Positions 34,697 through 42,615 of a stretch of 64,000 nucleotides of DNA are shown in pieces. The position numbers were made by a program, and so were the translations under genes. The DNA is from Flagellimonas chongwuensis (GTDB lineage Bacteria > Bacteroidota > Bacteroidia > Flavobacteriales > Flavobacteriaceae): NCBI RefSeq assembly GCF_013376415.1, contig NZ_WYET01000004.1, positions 558,001 through 622,000 of the forward strand. The letters are read 5' to 3'. Each line of letters begins with the position of its first letter. Within the stretch, counting starts at the first letter, position 1. A model generated the notes under the pieces. It worked only from the letters and a program-made list of their open reading frames with translations. It searched no databases and was not told where the DNA came from.

Positions 34697-35983
34697 TCAC
34701 AAACTGGCAACCTCTGCTTCCTTTATGGGGCCAAGCTCGTAGGTTGCCCCCAATAATTCTTCTTTTAGCGCTTTAACCTTGTCTTGTTTTCCGTTTGCTT
34801 TGTAAATCTCGGCAGCGCGTTGCAAAATAGCAGGCTCATGGGTCACACCAATTACGTGTTCTTCGATAACCTTCATTGATTTTTCCTTTTCTCCCAAATG
34901 AAGTAAACTGTAGGCCAACCACCCATAAGATTCGGGTGTAGGTCTAATACTCACCTCTTCCTGTGCCAGTTCATAAGCTCGATGTTCCACATCCATACTC
35001 AGCAAAAAATCCACGTTATGTGCATTGTACATATCGCCATAATCCGTGTTTTTACCTGCCATTTTATAATAATCATCCAATGCTTGAACCCTTAACATAT
35101 CATCATCTATAAAAGCTGCGATCTCTGCTTTCAACAAATAATATTCGGGAGATTTGTTCTTTTGTGTAATGGAGTCCAAAATCCGAAGTGCCTCTATACC
35201 ATTTCTTTCGTAGGAATACACGATCCAAGCGATTCCTTTTTTTGCATTTGCATCTTGTGGCGATATTTGAAGCGCCTTGAGATATAGTTTATAAGCTTTT
35301 TCTATATGTCCCGTAGCTCCATAATAATCCGCTAAATGGACGTAGGAACACAATAACAAATCTTCATTTTGGGAAATCTCTGCCTTCTCTGTCGCTTTTT
35401 CCATGAGCTTAATGGCGGAATCAGAATGACCCTTGAAATCGTTCCACCTAGCCAACCTGACCAAATACTCATAGCTTGATACATCCTTGATGCTATCCAA
35501 GTATTTGTTTGCAAGCCCATAGTTGCCCAATTCCATATGAAGATCAAACAGCAAACTCTGGGTCGCCTCCACATCGGTACCTAGAGCTCTTGCCTCTTCT
35601 GCCAACAGCAAAGCCTCCTTGAACCTGTGCTGCAACATGTAATTATTGGACAAAGCCCTTATAAATCCAGGTTTTTCAATAGTAGCCATCTCAATCGCCT
35701 TTTTTAAGGTCTTCGCTGAATTTTTTAAGAATTTGACATCACCGGTTTCCTTAAAAATTTGCATATTATCATCCGTCAAGTTCCACAAATCTGGCAATTG
35801 CATGCTATCACTATTGGCTTCTACTTCAAACTGTAAATTAGCGGGTATAGTCTTTAACGGACCCGATACCAAAAAGTGATCATAGTCCGATTTGTTTGTT
35901 TTGAACACTTCCGGTTCTTGAACGCAAGAAATCAGAACCGTTAAGGCTAGAAGCAAACAAATACATTGTATTATTGTCTTCAT
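34697..35983 (-). CDS. TPR-repeat lipoprotein
   Basis: A 428-residue protein with a lipoprotein signal (CICLLLALTVLISC). The body is built of tetratricopeptide-like helical pairs, for example ALLLAEEARALGTDVEATQSL, AYKLYLKALQISPQDANAKKG, ESYGWLAYSLLHLGEKEKSM and AILQRAAEIYKANGKQDKVK. Such proteins serve as protein-interaction scaffolds; the partner is unknown. The mature protein is probably periplasmic. It is a single gene with a terminator at 34601-34632. Confidence 0.82.
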   Translation of the reverse strand: MKTIIQCICLLLALTVLISCVQEPEVFKTNKSDYDHFLVSGPLKTIPANLQFEVEANSDSMQLPDLWNLTDDNMQIFKETGDVKFLKNSAKTLKKAIEMATIEKPGFIRALSNNYMLQHRFKEALLLAEEARALGTDVEATQSLLFDLHMELGNYGLANKYLDSIKDVSSYEYLVRLARWNDFKGHSDSAIKLMEKATEKAEISQNEDLLLCSYVHLADYYGATGHIEKAYKLYLKALQISPQDANAKKGIAWIVYSYERNGIEALRILDSITQKNKSPEYYLLKAEIAAFIDDDMLRVQALDDYYKMAGKNTDYGDMYNAHNVDFLLSMDVEHRAYELAQEEVSIRPTPESYGWLAYSLLHLGEKEKSMKVIEEHVIGVTHEPAILQRAAEIYKANGKQDKVKALKEELLGATYELGPIKEAEVASL

Positions 35984-36137
35984 TTTGATTGTTGTTTTAG
36001 GGCTTGTATCTACCCTACCTACGGAACTGCGTAATACGCGGTTTGGTTTTAAAATGTTAAAATTTCATCGAAGACACCGGCCTGTACCAAAGCAAAGTCA
36101 GAGAAATTGTTTTACTTTGAAGCGTTAAAATATATCC

Positions 36138-37328
36138 ATGAACCCTTCCGCCTCTGGCTGGATCAACAAGTTTGGTCACCTAGTAGCTCAAGAGTCTTCC
36201 CGTTTTGAAGACTTTGACAGTTTGTACAGAGAACTCAAAACAAATGGTTTCATTTACGGCGTCCATTTAAGCATTCCATCATTTATAGAAGTGGAACACA
36301 CCCTGAGCGAGGACGAGATTGCCAAGATCAATCTGCTGACCGCTTTATACTACACCTATACATTTGAGGTTGGAAAGACCGATTTCGAGGCCTTCGTAAA
36401 CAAAGTATTCGAATATTATCAATCTTTGAATGTGAGCAAGATTTCGTTTTTGAGCAAGATATTGAGCGGTTCAAAAACAATTTCCCAACTGGAAAAGTTG
36501 ATTGATTCTCGAATCTATTTAAGCGACAATACTTTTAGCAGGGCACTCGGAAATAGTTTGACCAATTCGTTACTCTATGTAGATATTCTCATCTTCATAA
36601 TTTATCTCCGAAGCGATAAAGACATGATGAGCCATGCACAACTTTTGGAGTATGTCACCATTAATATTGTGTACCATGCACTCAACTCCAAAGAAACACA
36701 TGAATCGGATGCCAAATTAATTCAATTGTTGGGATCCTCTTTGACCTATGTTGATCTGGACAATGCAAAATTTGATGGTGAATATGCCGATTTATTGAAC
36801 CAAAAATTCACCAAAAACGAGAAGGATTATTTCTTGGATATGGCCTGCTTGACTATATGGGAAGACAAGCTGTTGGACTACTCCGAAACAGACTATATTT
36901 TCGGTCTTGGAAAGGACCTTGGAAAGTCGAAAAAAGAGGTGGAATTTGAGCTGGAATTTGTCAAAAATTTCTTTGAGGAAAACAAGGATAAAATTGCCTA
37001 CTTGGACAACAAAAATCTGGCCGTTCAATTCTATGATGGAATGTCCAAAAACGTGAGCAAATTAATTCTAAGAAACAGCAAAAGATTAAAAAAAGAGTTG
37101 ACCGAAAGTAGGGAATTGGTCGGGCTCTTGTCCAAGTCGACGGTTAAGGATTTGAGTGACGAAGAGAAGAAAAAAGTACAAAATCAATTGCTCGATATTT
37201 TTAAAAGCATTCCTTCCTTGGCCATTTTTATGTTGCCTGGAGGAGCGATTCTTCTACCTATTTTTATTAAATTGATTCCTAAACTTCTCCCATCCGCCTT
37301 TGACGACAACCGAGTGGAAGAAAAGTAG
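36138..37328 (+). CDS. LETM1-related protein
   Basis: A 396-residue protein whose C-terminus (about 320-390) resembles the LETM1 ribosome-binding-like region: LSKSTVKDLSDEEKKKVQNQ, then the hydrophobic SLAIFMLPGGAILLPIFIKL. The rest is helical and without known motifs. Flavobacterial proteins of this kind are annotated as LETM1-related and biofilm-associated; the mitochondrial LETM1 is a cation exchanger or ribosome-linked factor. The single hydrophobic stretch suggests membrane attachment. It stands alone, followed by an AT-rich bidirectional terminator. Function unassigned. Confidence 0.75.
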   Translation: MNPSASGWINKFGHLVAQESSRFEDFDSLYRELKTNGFIYGVHLSIPSFIEVEHTLSEDEIAKINLLTALYYTYTFEVGKTDFEAFVNKVFEYYQSLNVSKISFLSKILSGSKTISQLEKLIDSRIYLSDNTFSRALGNSLTNSLLYVDILIFIIYLRSDKDMMSHAQLLEYVTINIVYHALNSKETHESDAKLIQLLGSSLTYVDLDNAKFDGEYADLLNQKFTKNEKDYFLDMACLTIWEDKLLDYSETDYIFGLGKDLGKSKKEVEFELEFVKNFFEENKDKIAYLDNKNLAVQFYDGMSKNVSKLILRNSKRLKKELTESRELVGLLSKSTVKDLSDEEKKKVQNQLLDIFKSIPSLAIFMLPGGAILLPIFIKLIPKLLPSAFDDNRVEEK

Positions 37329-37339
37329 GTTTTTAGCCT

Positions 37340-37378
37340 AAAAAACTTACTATAAGAAAAACTTATGATAAGTTTTTT
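37340..37378. terminator. Bidirectional AT-rich terminator
   Basis: AAAAAACTTA (37340-37349) pairs with TAAGTTTTTT (37369-37378), with an inner ATAAG/CTTAT stem (37352-37356, 37362-37366). Both strands end in a T-run, so it can serve the LETM1-related gene and the convergent LytTR regulator. Confidence 0.65.
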
Positions 37379-37417
37379 ATTTTATTAAAAATTTAATAAT
37401 CAGTTTTTTAAACCGAT

Positions 37418-38173
37418 TCATTCCAACCACAACTTAAAGTCTCTCACTCGCTCCCTGCTCACGATTATTTCATGCTCATCAAAGCGCTTTAATTTGATTT
37501 GGAGCCTTGAATTTGTGTACGAAATGATGTCACCTATATGATTGATGTTCACGTAAAATTTTCGACTGACCCTAAAAAATGTCTGTGGTTCCAACTCCTC
37601 TTCCAACTGTTCCAAGGTAGTGTCCAATAAATAATTTCTCCCATCCGAAGTAGCGGCATAAGTACCTTTGTTCTCACTATAAAAACACTCCACTTCATCG
37701 GCGTTAATAATTTTTAAATGTTGCCCTACCCTAGCTGTAAACCGTTTCTTGAATTCGCGTTCCAGGGGGTTCACCAAAAGCTTTTTTATGTCGTTAAAAT
37801 CGATTGGTATTTTTTGGTTTTCCGGCTTAAAATTCCGGTACTTTTTAACGGCACTTTCCAGCTCTTCTTCGTCTATGGGTTTTAGTAAATAATCAATGCT
37901 ATTTAACTTGAATGCTTGGAGTGCATATTCATCATAAGCGGTGGTAAAAATGATAGCACTTTTCACCTCGACTTCATCAAAGATTTCAAAGGAAAGTCCA
38001 TCGGATAGTTGGATGTCCAAAAAGATTAAATCGGGGTGTTGATTTTCCTGAAACCATGCTATGGATTCTTCAACGGAATGCAACATGGTTGAGACCTCCA
38101 TTTCCAATTCTGAGAGCAATCTGGACAATCTTCTTGCTGCAGGTTTTTCGTCTTCAATAATCAGGACATTCAT
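37418..38173 (-). CDS. LytTR family response regulator
   Basis: A 251-residue response regulator with an N-terminal receiver (phosphoacceptor Asp53 in DLIFLDIQLSDG; Lys in LKPIDEEEL) and a C-terminal LytTR DNA-binding domain from about residue 145 (VGQHLKIINADEVECFYSENKGTY, FFRVSRKFYVNINHI). It is the natural partner of the LytS-type kinase at 39886. Four 2TM-protein genes lie between the two genes on the same strand. About 160 bases without a gene separate it from the nearest 2TM gene, so it may also have its own promoter. Confidence 0.9.
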   Translation of the reverse strand: MNVLIIEDEKPAARRLSRLLSELEMEVSTMLHSVEESIAWFQENQHPDLIFLDIQLSDGLSFEIFDEVEVKSAIIFTTAYDEYALQAFKLNSIDYLLKPIDEEELESAVKKYRNFKPENQKIPIDFNDIKKLLVNPLEREFKKRFTARVGQHLKIINADEVECFYSENKGTYAATSDGRNYLLDTTLEQLEEELEPQTFFRVSRKFYVNINHIGDIISYTNSRLQIKLKRFDEHEIIVSRERVRDFKLWLE

Positions 38174-38337
38174 ATAGGTTTGGTTTGTGGTTTGGTAATG
38201 GTTCGTTTTATTTTATCATTTTTGGTTTATCCTACCCTTTGTCTTCTTTTCTCATTAAAAAAATCTATGGGATAGCATCCAATGGGAACTACTAAAATAT
38301 TCAATCTCGCTATTTCCAAAACTCCTCATCAAGATTG

Positions 38338-38673
38338 TTATTTATATTTATCCACCTTACCCCTATCCTCATCCATGTATTTTTGAATCTGCCGTTCTTC
38401 CCATTTTTTAAAGAACGTTAATTTATGCCTTTGCAGAATCAAGGTATGTACGACCAAGATCACGGCCCAAATCAAGATGTTTGCATTGATCCAATCGTAG
38501 TAATAAGATTCTTTAGGAAACGTTTCTGGCAACAACGAGTTTAATACTCCGGTCTTAAGTAGGTATAAGAAACCGTTAACAACAATAAAGATGAAAATGT
38601 GTCTATAGTATCCTTTGAGCTCCTTGACCCGCTTTTCGGCGTTCTCCCTAACTGTATGCTTGTCAACCATCAT
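38338..38673 (-). CDS. 2TM domain protein (1 of 4 stand-alone)
   Basis: A 111-residue protein: charged N-terminal helix (ENAEKRVKELKGYYRHI), two transmembrane helices (IFIFIVVNGFLYLLKTGVL and ILIWAVILVVHTLILQ) and a C-terminal charged motif KWEERQIQKYMDED. This is the 2TM domain (PF13239-type), otherwise found at the end of LytS kinases such as the one at 39886. It is the most divergent of the four: the NPxxGK segment before WEER is replaced by HKLTFFKK. Two bases separate it from the preceding 2TM gene, so it belongs to the same operon. Confidence 0.82.
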   Translation of the reverse strand: MMVDKHTVRENAEKRVKELKGYYRHIFIFIVVNGFLYLLKTGVLNSLLPETFPKESYYYDWINANILIWAVILVVHTLILQRHKLTFFKKWEERQIQKYMDEDRGKVDKYK

Positions 38674-38675
38674 CC

Positions 38676-38993
38676 CTATTTATATTTGTTCATTTCTTCT
38701 TTGTCCTCGTCCATGTACTTTTGGATTTGGCGCTCTTCCCAGTCTTTACCCAACAATGGGTTGAAACCAAAGGTTTTTGATGCATGGAAGAGAACTCCCA
38801 CTCCCCAGGCAATCAAAGTAAAGAAATGCTCCCATCTCCAAAAGTCGTCGCTCCTTATGTACAGGTTCACCAAAATAAAGGCATTTATTACCATATAAAT
38901 GGCCAAATGGATATAAAAGCCCTTGAGTTCATCCACTCGCTTTTTGGCTCTGTTGTACTTTTCTTTGTTGATGTTTTCCATGACTATTTCCAT
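38676..38993 (-). CDS. 2TM domain protein (2 of 4 stand-alone)
   Basis: A 105-residue 2TM protein: RAKKRVDELKGFYIHLAIYM begins the first helix, a second helix follows (WEHFFTLIAWGVGVLFHA), then FGFNPLLGKDWEERQIQKYM, the family's C-terminal signature. Its ATG region overlaps the end of the upstream 2TM gene by ten bases, and only two bases separate it from the next, which shows a tightly coupled operon. No catalytic residues; a membrane-bound regulatory or structural role is assumed. Confidence 0.83.
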   Translation of the reverse strand: MEIVMENINKEKYNRAKKRVDELKGFYIHLAIYMVINAFILVNLYIRSDDFWRWEHFFTLIAWGVGVLFHASKTFGFNPLLGKDWEERQIQKYMDEDKEEMNKYK

Positions 38994-39286
38994 TTATTGT
39001 TCTGTTCATCTTCACGCATAAACTCTTCTAACTTGCGTTTTTCCCATTGCTTACCAAAAAAGGGATTAAGGTCAAATGTTTTAATCGCATGAAAAACAAT
39101 TCCGATTCCCCAACCAAAAGCGGCCCACAAGAACCACATATAGCCAAAGCCCGTAGTATAGTAATTTAGAATTGCCAATCCGGCTATTACAAACACATAG
39201 GAAGTTACATTCCCATAAAACTTTTTGAGCTCCTGAACACGCTCACGTGCCCTTACATATTTGTTTTCTTTATCTATAGTTTCCAT
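38984..39286 (-). CDS. 2TM domain protein (3 of 4 stand-alone)
   Basis: The start ATG at 39286 gives 100 residues beginning METIDKENKYVRARERVQEL; the frame can be extended 14 codons upstream but without similarity to its paralogues. Architecture is as for the others: amphipathic RARERVQELKKFYGNV, two helices (VTSYVFVIAGLAILNYY, MWFLWAAFGWGIGIVFHA) and FDLNPFFGKQWEKRKLEEFM. The signature WEER is WEKR here. The gene overlaps the next 2TM gene by ten bases. Confidence 0.82.
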   Translation of the reverse strand: METIDKENKYVRARERVQELKKFYGNVTSYVFVIAGLAILNYYTTGFGYMWFLWAAFGWGIGIVFHAIKTFDLNPFFGKQWEKRKLEEFMREDEQNNKWK

Positions 39287-39330
39287 GGTATTGTTGTTTG
39301 ATGTGATGTTGTAGCTAAAAATACTCATTC

Positions 39331-39609
39331 TTAAAATTCTTTATCGTTCATAAATTCCTGAATCTTACGTTCTTCCCAATCTTTACCAAAAATGGGATTG
39401 TGTCCATAAGCGGTCATCCAAAGACTGAACAAACCAAATCCCCATCCAACGGCGGGAAAAATGGCCCAAGGAATATCTGTGGTCCTATGATTGATGTAGA
39501 TCAAAACCGGAATTACCACGCAATAAGCAATTAAGCTTTGATAAAAAGATTTTAGGTTCTCTACCCTTTCTTTTGCTCTGGTGTAGCGATGTTCGTTTAC
39601 ATTTTTCAT
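39331..39609 (-). CDS. 2TM domain protein (4 of 4 stand-alone)
   Basis: A 92-residue 2TM protein, closest in sequence to the 2TM domain of the kinase at 39886: both have YARAKERV-like starts (here YTRAKERVENLKSFYQSL), an LIAYCVVIPVL helix, FPAVGWGFGLF and YGHNPIFGKDWEERKIQEFM. It therefore probably arose from the kinase's tail, or the reverse. It is the first stand-alone 2TM gene in transcription order, 276 bases after the kinase gene. Confidence 0.84.
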   Translation of the reverse strand: MKNVNEHRYTRAKERVENLKSFYQSLIAYCVVIPVLIYINHRTTDIPWAIFPAVGWGFGLFSLWMTAYGHNPIFGKDWEERKIQEFMNDKEF

Positions 39610-39885
39610 GACTGTTCGGTTTTACTAATTGATTACAGGTCAAATATCAGAATAGCCTGGGGCAAAAAGAAAAGTGAGTTCCCGAACTGTAATTTTAATG
39701 GGATGAGTTGTAGTTGCAGGGGTTACAGGTTATAGGTTACGGGGTTACGTGAGGGTTGAGGGTTGAGGGTTGAGGGAAGTTCGTGAAATTTTCGTGATTG
39801 CAACCCATATGCTGAGTTCATTTGACCCACACAATTCGAAGACGGAAATTAGAGTTCTGAAATCTGACAACTGAAATATGAATTC
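39610..39885. other. Intergenic region with GGGTTGA repeats
   Basis: No gene is seen in these 276 bases between the kinase and 2TM genes. Bases 39751-39776 hold 3.7 copies of the heptamer GAGGGTT, so four GGG runs are spaced by TTGA on the plus strand, a possible G-quadruplex. Simple repeats of GGTTAC (39721-39747) precede it, and CTGAAATCTGA-type sequence lies at 39857-39880. Confidence 0.55.
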
Positions 39886-41214
39886 CTAGAAATCGTCCTT
39901 CTCCATTAACTCCTTGATCTTGCGCTCCTCCCAACGTTTCCCCCATAATGGATTATAGCCAAAAGCCGCCATACCGTGAGCCGTAAGTCCAAATCCCCAA
40001 CCCAACGTAGGGAAAAAGGCCCATAAAAATTCAGTAGTACGAAAATTGAGCCACCATAAAAAGGGAATCACGATACAATAGGCCATAAGATTGCCGTAGA
40101 AGTCCTTAATATTCTTGACCCGCTCCTTGGCGTTGGCATAGCGTTTCTCTTCAATATAGCTCTCCTGTGTCTCTAGAACCGTATATTTTTGGGTGAGCAT
40201 GGGTATAAAAACCATGAAATCACTTTCCGTTTTCTCAATGATTACTTCACGTTCCGTGAGGATATTGTACCGTTGTTTTATGTTTTGGAGCCCTACCCCG
40301 CTGCTCTTTTTAACCACCTGTTTTTCTTGGAGGTTGTTGCTTACCACCAACATGCCATTCTGTTCAAATACTTTGATATGCAATGGCCGGGAAGAGGTAA
40401 CCACATTGTGCTTTACTGCGTTTTCCAACAAAAGCTGTAATGACAGGGGCACTATTTTTGCTTCAGGCTTGGAGGAATTATCCGGGATATCGAAAATAAT
40501 ACTGTCTTCAAAACGCATCTTAAGAAGTCTAACATAGGTTCGGGCAAACTTCAACTCATCATCAACCGTAACCAAGTCCTTGTTTTTCTGTTCCAGTACA
40601 TATCGATATACTTTGGAAAGCGATGTGGTGAAGTTTTGTGCCTGGTGTGGGTCTTCATCTATCAAACTGGTCAACACATTAAGGCTATTGAACAGAAAGT
40701 GGGGATCCAACTGATTTTTCAATGCATCGAAACGCGCCGATGCCGACCCGGCAATTATCTTTTGCTCCTTTACCTGTTTTTCCTTGTAGTATTTGTAGTA
40801 GTAGGCAGCATAGAACATCAATGCCACCGCCATAGAAATGATAAAGGAGCTTACATAGAATTCAGAACGTTCCTCAGCAAAAAACTGGTTTATGGATTTA
40901 TCATATACCAGAACCATTAATACAAATCTGGAAACAATGATTCCAAGTATGGAAGCTATAATATTCCCTAGAATGCCATAACCAACATACTTTTTGGTAA
41001 AGAGCTCCTTATCGTACTTGCGCATTAAAAAGATAAAGGAGGCCGCATTGAACATGTAGATTATAACGGAAAAAATCATATTCTCCCAAAACTCCTCCCA
41101 CAGTTGCTGATACGTAAGTTCCCATCCCTTGATAAAGAAAATAATGAGGAAAACTATAAAAATAGCTATCCCCACTAAAAATGCTTTTACAAGTTCTTTT
41201 ATAAAGAGTTTCAT
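39886..41214 (-). CDS. LytS-type sensor histidine kinase with C-terminal 2TM domain
   Basis: A 442-residue membrane kinase. Four hydrophobic segments occupy about residues 8-140. The His_kinase domain has the phosphoacceptor His172 in NQLDPHFLFNSLNVL and the N-box LLLENAVKHN (262-270); SSGVGLQNIKQRY (304-316) is the G-box. After the catalytic part a 2TM domain follows (355-442): RYANAKERVKNIKDFYGNL, two helices and GYNPLWGKRWEERKIKELM. The LytTR regulator at 37418 is the likely partner. A TPR gene lies six bases upstream. The 2TM tail may sense the membrane state or bind the four small 2TM proteins (inference). Confidence 0.9.
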   Translation of the reverse strand: MKLFIKELVKAFLVGIAIFIVFLIIFFIKGWELTYQQLWEEFWENMIFSVIIYMFNAASFIFLMRKYDKELFTKKYVGYGILGNIIASILGIIVSRFVLMVLVYDKSINQFFAEERSEFYVSSFIISMAVALMFYAAYYYKYYKEKQVKEQKIIAGSASARFDALKNQLDPHFLFNSLNVLTSLIDEDPHQAQNFTTSLSKVYRYVLEQKNKDLVTVDDELKFARTYVRLLKMRFEDSIIFDIPDNSSKPEAKIVPLSLQLLLENAVKHNVVTSSRPLHIKVFEQNGMLVVSNNLQEKQVVKKSSGVGLQNIKQRYNILTEREVIIEKTESDFMVFIPMLTQKYTVLETQESYIEEKRYANAKERVKNIKDFYGNLMAYCIVIPFLWWLNFRTTEFLWAFFPTLGWGFGLTAHGMAAFGYNPLWGKRWEERKIKELMEKDDF

Positions 41215-41220
41215 GTTTTT

Positions 41221-41844
41221 CTATTTACCGCAACTTTTCAACACCTCTTCCGCCCTTTCCTTCCCCCAGGCAGGGTAAAACGGAGTTTCGGATTTAAAGG
41301 TAGCAAAAAGTTCCAAGGCCCTTTCCACATCTTTGCAATAGGGAGTAATGTCCTTTCCAAAATAACGGGCCGACCCCATGTCCCATTCCGCTTTGGAAAG
41401 TACTACCCTTGGATTGTCGGGCGCTATTTCCAATGCTTTTTGATACAATTGTACGTTTTTAGGAGAAAGTGTCATTCCATACGTGGCACCATCAAAAGCG
41501 ATCCATGCCGTATTGATCAGGGCTTCCTGAATCAAAATTTCTGGATTGTCCGGAGAAATAGCCTTGGCCACATCCAAAAACTCTTTGGCTTTTTCCAATT
41601 GTTTGCTCAATTTTTCCTCATCCTTCTCCCCAAAAGAAATTACTGTATTAATCTGTGATACGTAGTAATAAGGCAACCATTTATCTGGTTCTGCAGTGGC
41701 AATACGCTCAAAAAGGTTGGATGCCTCTGTTGTTTTTTGGCTCTGCCATAATTCAAAGGCCTTTTCCATTCCGCTGGAATAGCGATCCTGTGCGTTCACA
41801 AATGTTGACCCTATAAGTATGATTACTAAAATAATTTTTTTCAT
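41221..41844 (-). CDS. Exported TPR-like protein
   Basis: A 207-residue exported protein with signal peptide (IILVIILIGSTFVNAQ). It has TPR-like helices: MEKAFELWQSQKTTEASNLF, KAKEFLDVAKAISPDNPEIL and LYQKALEIAPDNPRVVLSK. It stands first in the kinase/2TM cluster, six bases before the kinase gene, so both are probably co-transcribed. A periplasmic sensor partner for the kinase is possible. Its leader is shared in part with that of the TonB receptor gene at 45750 (see findings). Confidence 0.8.
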   Translation of the reverse strand: MKKIILVIILIGSTFVNAQDRYSSGMEKAFELWQSQKTTEASNLFERIATAEPDKWLPYYYVSQINTVISFGEKDEEKLSKQLEKAKEFLDVAKAISPDNPEILIQEALINTAWIAFDGATYGMTLSPKNVQLYQKALEIAPDNPRVVLSKAEWDMGSARYFGKDITPYCKDVERALELFATFKSETPFYPAWGKERAEEVLKSCGK

Positions 41845-41998
41845 GACTGTTGTTTTTGATTATTGATGCCACAAAGATGTTCTGAACAGAACTTTTTTTA
41901 AAAGAAGGTTTACCCAACTGTGAACATTCGGGGATGAACCGTAGTCCATCGCAACTTAATTTATATTTTAGCTTTCCATTTAAAATTTAAGCACGCCC

Positions 41999-42601
41999 AT
42001 GTACACCCCTCCCCATTACAGCAATAATGACATTGAGGAAATCAAAACTTTTTTGAAGCAAAACAGTTTTGGGATTTTAATCAACATAGTTGATAATAAG
42101 CCTTGGGGCACGCATATTCCTTTGGAACTGGAAACCGATGGGAAAGGAAACGATGTTTTGGTGGGGCATATAGCCAAAGCCAATCCACAATGGAAGCATT
42201 TTAAAGATGAATCCGAAGTACTTTGCATTTTCAATGGACCTCATGCGTATGTATCATCATCGTGGTACAAGGAGGAAGAAGTACCTACGTGGAACTACAT
42301 TGCAGTTCACGTATACGGAACCTTAAACATTCTTTCTGAAGAGGAAACCATGGCATCGATGCACCGATTGGTCGACAAATATGAGAAAGATTCTAAAAAA
42401 CCGATTTCGCTTAAAAACATGTCCTCGAAAACCCTTCGACAGATAAAAGGTGTGGTAGGATTTCAGATAAAGGTTTCGGATATTCAGGCAACATATAAAT
42501 TGTCGCAGACCCGTTCCGATGATCATCAAAAAATAATATCTGAACTAAAAGAACGCCCCGACTCGGGGAGCCAGGGCATTGCAGGATTAATGGAGGACTA
42601 A
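41999..42601 (+). CDS. FMN-binding negative transcriptional regulator (PaiB family)
   Basis: A 200-residue PaiB-like protein with a split-barrel FMN-binding fold. Conserved family stretches are MYTPPHYS at the start, GTHIPLELE, GHIAKANPQWK, IFNGPHAYVSSSWY and VPTWNYIAVHVYG. Despite the family name no DNA-binding motif is obvious, so flavin-dependent oxidoreductase activity is equally possible. It stands alone on the plus strand and converges on the PorP/SprF gene with 14 bases between the stop codons. Confidence 0.88.
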   Translation: MYTPPHYSNNDIEEIKTFLKQNSFGILINIVDNKPWGTHIPLELETDGKGNDVLVGHIAKANPQWKHFKDESEVLCIFNGPHAYVSSSWYKEEEVPTWNYIAVHVYGTLNILSEEETMASMHRLVDKYEKDSKKPISLKNMSSKTLRQIKGVVGFQIKVSDIQATYKLSQTRSDDHQKIISELKERPDSGSQGIAGLMED

Positions 42602-42615
42602 AAATTATTGATTGA

